From positions 124,001-188,000 of the forward strand of contig NZ_JAAMOW010000008.1 in NCBI RefSeq assembly GCF_011067135.1: DNA of 64,000 nucleotides, written 5' to 3'. The translations under genes and the position numbers were made by a program. Numbering within the stretch: position 1 is the stretch's first letter; the number at the start of each line of letters is the position of its first letter. The notes beneath the pieces were generated by a model. It saw only the letters and a program-made list of their open reading frames with translations. It was not told the origin of the DNA and ran no database searches. This stretch comes from Solimonas terrae. GTDB taxonomy: Bacteria; Pseudomonadota; Gammaproteobacteria; Nevskiales; Nevskiaceae. Of this stretch, positions 60,848 to 64,000 are shown piece after piece.

Positions 60848-63800
60848 GTGATCACGCCCGAACTTGCCGCTGCCCGCAGCCGATTGCCGGCGCTGTATCG
60901 GCGCCCAGAAGCCGAAGCCCTGGCGCCGCTGGTGGAGACGGCGCGACTCGGTGAAGAAACGCGCCGGCAGGTGCGCGCGACCGCGACGATGCTGCTGGCC
61001 GAATTGCGCGATCCGAAGCTGGGCGGCTGGATCGACCGCTTCCTGCAGCAATACCCGCTCAACACCGACGAAGGTGTCGCGCTGCTGGCGCTGGCCGAGG
61101 CCTATCTGCGCGTGCCCGATGCGCGCACGGCCGACGCGCTGATTCGCGACAAGCTCGCCGACGGCGACTGGGCCGCACACCGGGGCGCGTCGGAATCCTT
61201 TCTCGTCAATCGCGCGACCTTCGGACTGGCAATGACCAGCGCCCTGATCGAAGGCGGCGAACACGCGCCGACCTTGCGCCGCATGGCGGCACGCCTGGGT
61301 GAGCCGGCCATCCGTACCGGCGTCGGCATCGCGATGAAGATCATGGGCGAGCAGTTTGTGCTCGGTCGCGATATCGACGAGGCACTGAAGCGGGCGCGCA
61401 GCGTGGACAACGCCAGGTTCCGCTACTCGTTCGACATGCTCGGCGAGGCTGCGCGCACGCAGGCCGATGCCGACCGCTATTTCGAAGCCTATCGCGCCGC
61501 GATACGTGAAGTCGGCAAGGCCGCGCATGCCGATCGCGATCTGGTCGCACGCGACAGCGTGTCCGTGAAACTGTCGGCGCTGCACAGTCGCTATGAAGTG
61601 TTCCACGCCGCGACCGCGGTGCCGGCCCTGATCGCGCGCATCGTCGAGCTCGCCAGGCTTGCGCGCGGGCAGGGCATCGGCCTGACCATCGATGCCGAGG
61701 AAAGCGAGCGCCTTGAGATGTCGCTCGACATCATCGCCGGTGCTGCCGCCGACCCGGCGCTCGCCGGGTGGGACGGTCTGGGCATGGCGGTCCAGGCGTA
61801 TCAGCGGCGCGCGTCGGCGGTGATCGCCTGGGCCGATGCCCTCGGCGCCGCGACCGGGCGACGGCTGACCGTGCGCCTCGTCAAGGGCGCGTACTGGGAT
61901 ACCGAGATCAAGCGCGCGCAGGAGCGCGGCCTGGCCGACTATCCGGTGTTCACGCGCAAGGCGGCAACCGACGTCAGCTATCTGGCCTGCGCGAAAGCGA
62001 TGCTCGCGGCGCCGCACCTGTACCCCGCGTTCGCGACGCACAACGCCCTTTCGGTGTCGACCATCATCGAATGGGCCGGCGCCTCACGAGAATTCGAGTT
62101 CCAGCGCCTGCACGGCATGGGGGTCGGACTGTACGAAAAGCTGATGGCCGAACGTGGCATCGCCGTGCGTGTCTATGCGCCGGTCGGCGGTCATCGCGAT
62201 CTGCTTGCGTATCTCGTCCGCCGACTGCTCGAAAACGGTGCCAACACCAGCTTCGTTCACCAGATCGCCGACCGCAGCGTCAGCGACGACGAACTGCTGG
62301 CCGATCCGGTCGCGCAGACCGAAGCGGTCGGCCTGACTGCCAACCCGGGAATCCTCATGCCCTCCGCAATCTTCGGCGCGGCGCGCCGCAATTCCAGTGG
62401 CCTCGATCTGTCCGATGCGGCCACGCTCGTCGCGCTGCGCAGTGCGATGGAAAAGACCTGGGCGACGCGGCACCGTGCTGCGCCGATGCCCGCCGGCAAA
62501 TCCCCCGCCGGCGTGGCGCGCCAGGTGCGTGATCCGGCAGACAGTGAACGAATCGTCGGCGAGGTGATCGAGGCCACGCCCGCCGATGTCGGCGATGCCG
62601 TGGCGCGCGCCGTCGCTGCGCAGCCGGCATGGAATGCACGACCGGTTGCCGAGCGTGCGGCCTGTCTCGAACGTGCGGCGGACGCACTGGAGGCCGATCG
62701 CGATGCCTTCATGGCGCTTGCCGTGCGCGAAGCCGGCAAGAGCGTCGCCGATGCCCTGGCCGAGCTGCGTGAAGCGGTCGACTTCTGTCGCTACTACGCG
62801 CAGCAGGCGAGAACGCAGTTCGTGCCGCTGGGGCTGCCGGGGCCGACCGGCGAACGCAACGAACTGCAGCTGGCGGGCCGCGGCGTGTTCGCCTGCATCA
62901 GCCCCTGGAATTTTCCGCTGGCCATCTTCATCGGTCAGGTTGCGGCCGCGCTGGTGTCCGGCAACGCGGTGATCGCCAAACCGGCGCCGCAGACGCCGCT
63001 GATCGCAGCGCGGGCGACCGGACTGCTGCTCGCCGCCGGTGTCCCCGCCGATGTCCTGCAATTCCTGCCGGGCGGTCCCGATGTCGGGCGGACGCTGGTC
63101 GCCGATGCGCGCATCGCCGGTGTCGCGTTCACCGGCTCGACGGCGACGGCGCGGCGCATCGCGCGCAGCCTGCTCGACGACGACGCGCGGCCGATCGCGA
63201 CGCTGATCGCCGAGACCGGTGGTCTCAATGCGATGTTCGTCGACTCGACCGCGTTGCCGGAGCAGGTCGTCGCCGATGTCATCGTGTCCGCGTTCCAGAG
63301 TGCCGGCCAGCGTTGCTCGGCCTTGCGTCTGCTGTGTCTGCAGGACGACATCGCCGAGCGCGTACTGGACATGCTCAAAGGCGCGATGGCGGAACTCAAG
63401 ATCGGTGACCCGGCGCAGTTCGACAGCGATCTGGGGCCGGTCATCGATGCCGAAGCGCGCGCCCGACTGCTCGCGCACATCGACGCGCACCGCGACGCCG
63501 TTGTCGCGCAGTGCACGCTGTCGGCCGGCGGTGAACGCGGCTACTTCGTGCCACCGACGCTGATTCGCCTGAAGGCGATCGAAGACCTGCAGCGCGAAGT
63601 GTTCGGGCCGATCCTGCACGTCGCGACCTTCCGCTCCGGTGAACTGGAAGCAGCCGTCGCGCGGGTCAACGCCAGCGGTTACGGCCTGACGATGGGGCTG
63701 CACAGTCGCAGCGAGGAAACGATGCAGCGCGTGCGCGCGCTGGCGAGGGTTGGCAACCTGTACGTCAATCGGTCGATGATCGGGGCCGTCGTCGGCAGCC

Positions 63801-63946
63801 AGCCGTTCGGCGGCGAAGGCCTGTCCGGCACCGGTCCGAAGGCCGGCGGTCCGCACTATCTGCTGCGTTTCGCGACCGAGCGTACGCTGTCGGTCGACAC
63901 GACGTCTGCGGGCGGCAACGCGAGCCTGCTCAGCATGGAAAGCTGA
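60848..63946 (+). CDS. putA: Bifunctional proline dehydrogenase/L-glutamate gamma-semialdehyde dehydrogenase
   Basis: It oxidises proline to glutamate in two steps with FAD, then NAD. The 1032-aa protein has a PRODH barrel at about 150-470 (TIDAEESERLEMSLD, RLVKGAYWDTEIK, YAPVGGHRDLLAYLVRRLLENG). An aldehyde dehydrogenase half from about 540 has Glu789 in AETGGLN and Cys823 in SAGQRCSA. It has no ribbon-helix-helix repressor domain at the N-terminus, unlike the ~1300-residue E. coli PutA, so regulation is left to the Lrp-type neighbour. The start is GTG at 60848, after CAAGGAG. The stop lies 54 bases before the window end. Confidence 0.95.
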   Translation: MITPELAAARSRLPALYRRPEAEALAPLVETARLGEETRRQVRATATMLLAELRDPKLGGWIDRFLQQYPLNTDEGVALLALAEAYLRVPDARTADALIRDKLADGDWAAHRGASESFLVNRATFGLAMTSALIEGGEHAPTLRRMAARLGEPAIRTGVGIAMKIMGEQFVLGRDIDEALKRARSVDNARFRYSFDMLGEAARTQADADRYFEAYRAAIREVGKAAHADRDLVARDSVSVKLSALHSRYEVFHAATAVPALIARIVELARLARGQGIGLTIDAEESERLEMSLDIIAGAAADPALAGWDGLGMAVQAYQRRASAVIAWADALGAATGRRLTVRLVKGAYWDTEIKRAQERGLADYPVFTRKAATDVSYLACAKAMLAAPHLYPAFATHNALSVSTIIEWAGASREFEFQRLHGMGVGLYEKLMAERGIAVRVYAPVGGHRDLLAYLVRRLLENGANTSFVHQIADRSVSDDELLADPVAQTEAVGLTANPGILMPSAIFGAARRNSSGLDLSDAATLVALRSAMEKTWATRHRAAPMPAGKSPAGVARQVRDPADSERIVGEVIEATPADVGDAVARAVAAQPAWNARPVAERAACLERAADALEADRDAFMALAVREAGKSVADALAELREAVDFCRYYAQQARTQFVPLGLPGPTGERNELQLAGRGVFACISPWNFPLAIFIGQVAAALVSGNAVIAKPAPQTPLIAARATGLLLAAGVPADVLQFLPGGPDVGRTLVADARIAGVAFTGSTATARRIARSLLDDDARPIATLIAETGGLNAMFVDSTALPEQVVADVIVSAFQSAGQRCSALRLLCLQDDIAERVLDMLKGAMAELKIGDPAQFDSDLGPVIDAEARARLLAHIDAHRDAVVAQCTLSAGGERGYFVPPTLIRLKAIEDLQREVFGPILHVATFRSGELEAAVARVNASGYGLTMGLHSRSEETMQRVRALARVGNLYVNRSMIGAVVGSQPFGGEGLSGTGPKAGGPHYLLRFATERTLSVDTTSAGGNASLLSMES

Positions 63947-64000
63947 GTCGCCACATCGCTGTCGTTGCGCTTCCGGGCGCTCGCCGCGGCGAGCTTCGCG

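Noticed and set aside
1-64000. tRNA or rRNA genes
   Set aside because: No TTCGANNC-type T-loop with matching acceptor stems and no rRNA segments were recognised on reading.

Overview
This is 64 kb of high-GC, gene-dense bacterial chromosome. Gene content and order point to a gammaproteobacterium. The block hisC-tyrA-aroA-cmk-rpsA-ihfB-lapA-lapB and the block leuC-leuD-methyltransferase-leuB-asd-asd paralogue-fimV-truA-trpF...accD-folC-SPOR protein-cvpA-purF-metZ both follow the order known from Pseudomonas, except that trpB and trpA sit between trpF and accD. Together with the Baeyer-Villiger-type monooxygenase, SDR and hydrolase genes, this would fit a Nevskiales/Solimonadaceae-like or related lineage. 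The lineage is an inference and the species cannot be read from the sequence.

Layout. 1-4.9 kb: aromatic amino-acid genes running into cmk and rpsA, closed by a strong terminator. 5-6.8 kb: ihfB and the LPS-control pair lapA-lapB. 7.1-8.1 kb: a lone extended SDR. 8.1-11.2 kb, minus strand: SCO protein, phosphatidylserine decarboxylase and the BepA protease. 11.3-14.5 kb: prmB-aroC-MFS. 14.6-19.4 kb is more accessory: a LuxR-type regulator divergent from an alpha/beta hydrolase, an unrecognised three-repeat lipoprotein and a dead ABC-ATPase fragment. 19.4-30 kb: a LysR regulator divergent from leuCD-MT-leuB-asd, a catalytically dead Asd paralogue, and fimV. 29.5-40 kb: truA-trpFBA-accD-folC-dedD-cvpA-purF, then metZ behind what reads as a SAM-II riboswitch with its own terminator. 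A 230-bp TA-flanked MITE-like element has landed in the metZ stop codon and separates metZ from a DUF455 gene. 41-48.6 kb: cation efflux, lpxH, ppiB, dusA, a small new ORF, an exported amidohydrolase and an AsmA-like protein. 48.6-59.5 kb is a catabolic/accessory stretch: two hydrolases plus TetR divergent from monooxygenase-SDR, then repeat-rich DNA with an exact 543-bp tandem duplication. It continues with MFS/FAD oxidoreductase/PLP enzyme/TetR, divergent from a minimal AraC-type regulator. 59.5-64 kb: an OmpA-like lipoprotein, an Lrp-type regulator and a divergent putA.

How it fits together. Most of the window is housekeeping: shikimate/tyrosine, leucine, tryptophan, aspartate-family, methionine and purine synthesis, plus envelope maintenance (lapAB, bepA, psd, lpxH, AsmA). 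The inferred control elements are coherent. They are a promoter inside cmk for rpsA, SAM-dependent termination for metZ, palindromic operators between the two TetR genes and their divergent partners, and a palindrome over the -35 of putA next to its Lrp-type regulator. The most noteworthy items are the SAM-II/terminator/antiterminator arrangement, the MITE in the metZ stop codon, the fresh tandem duplication at the end of an MFS gene, and the ABC-ATPase remnant directly behind a LysR stop codon.
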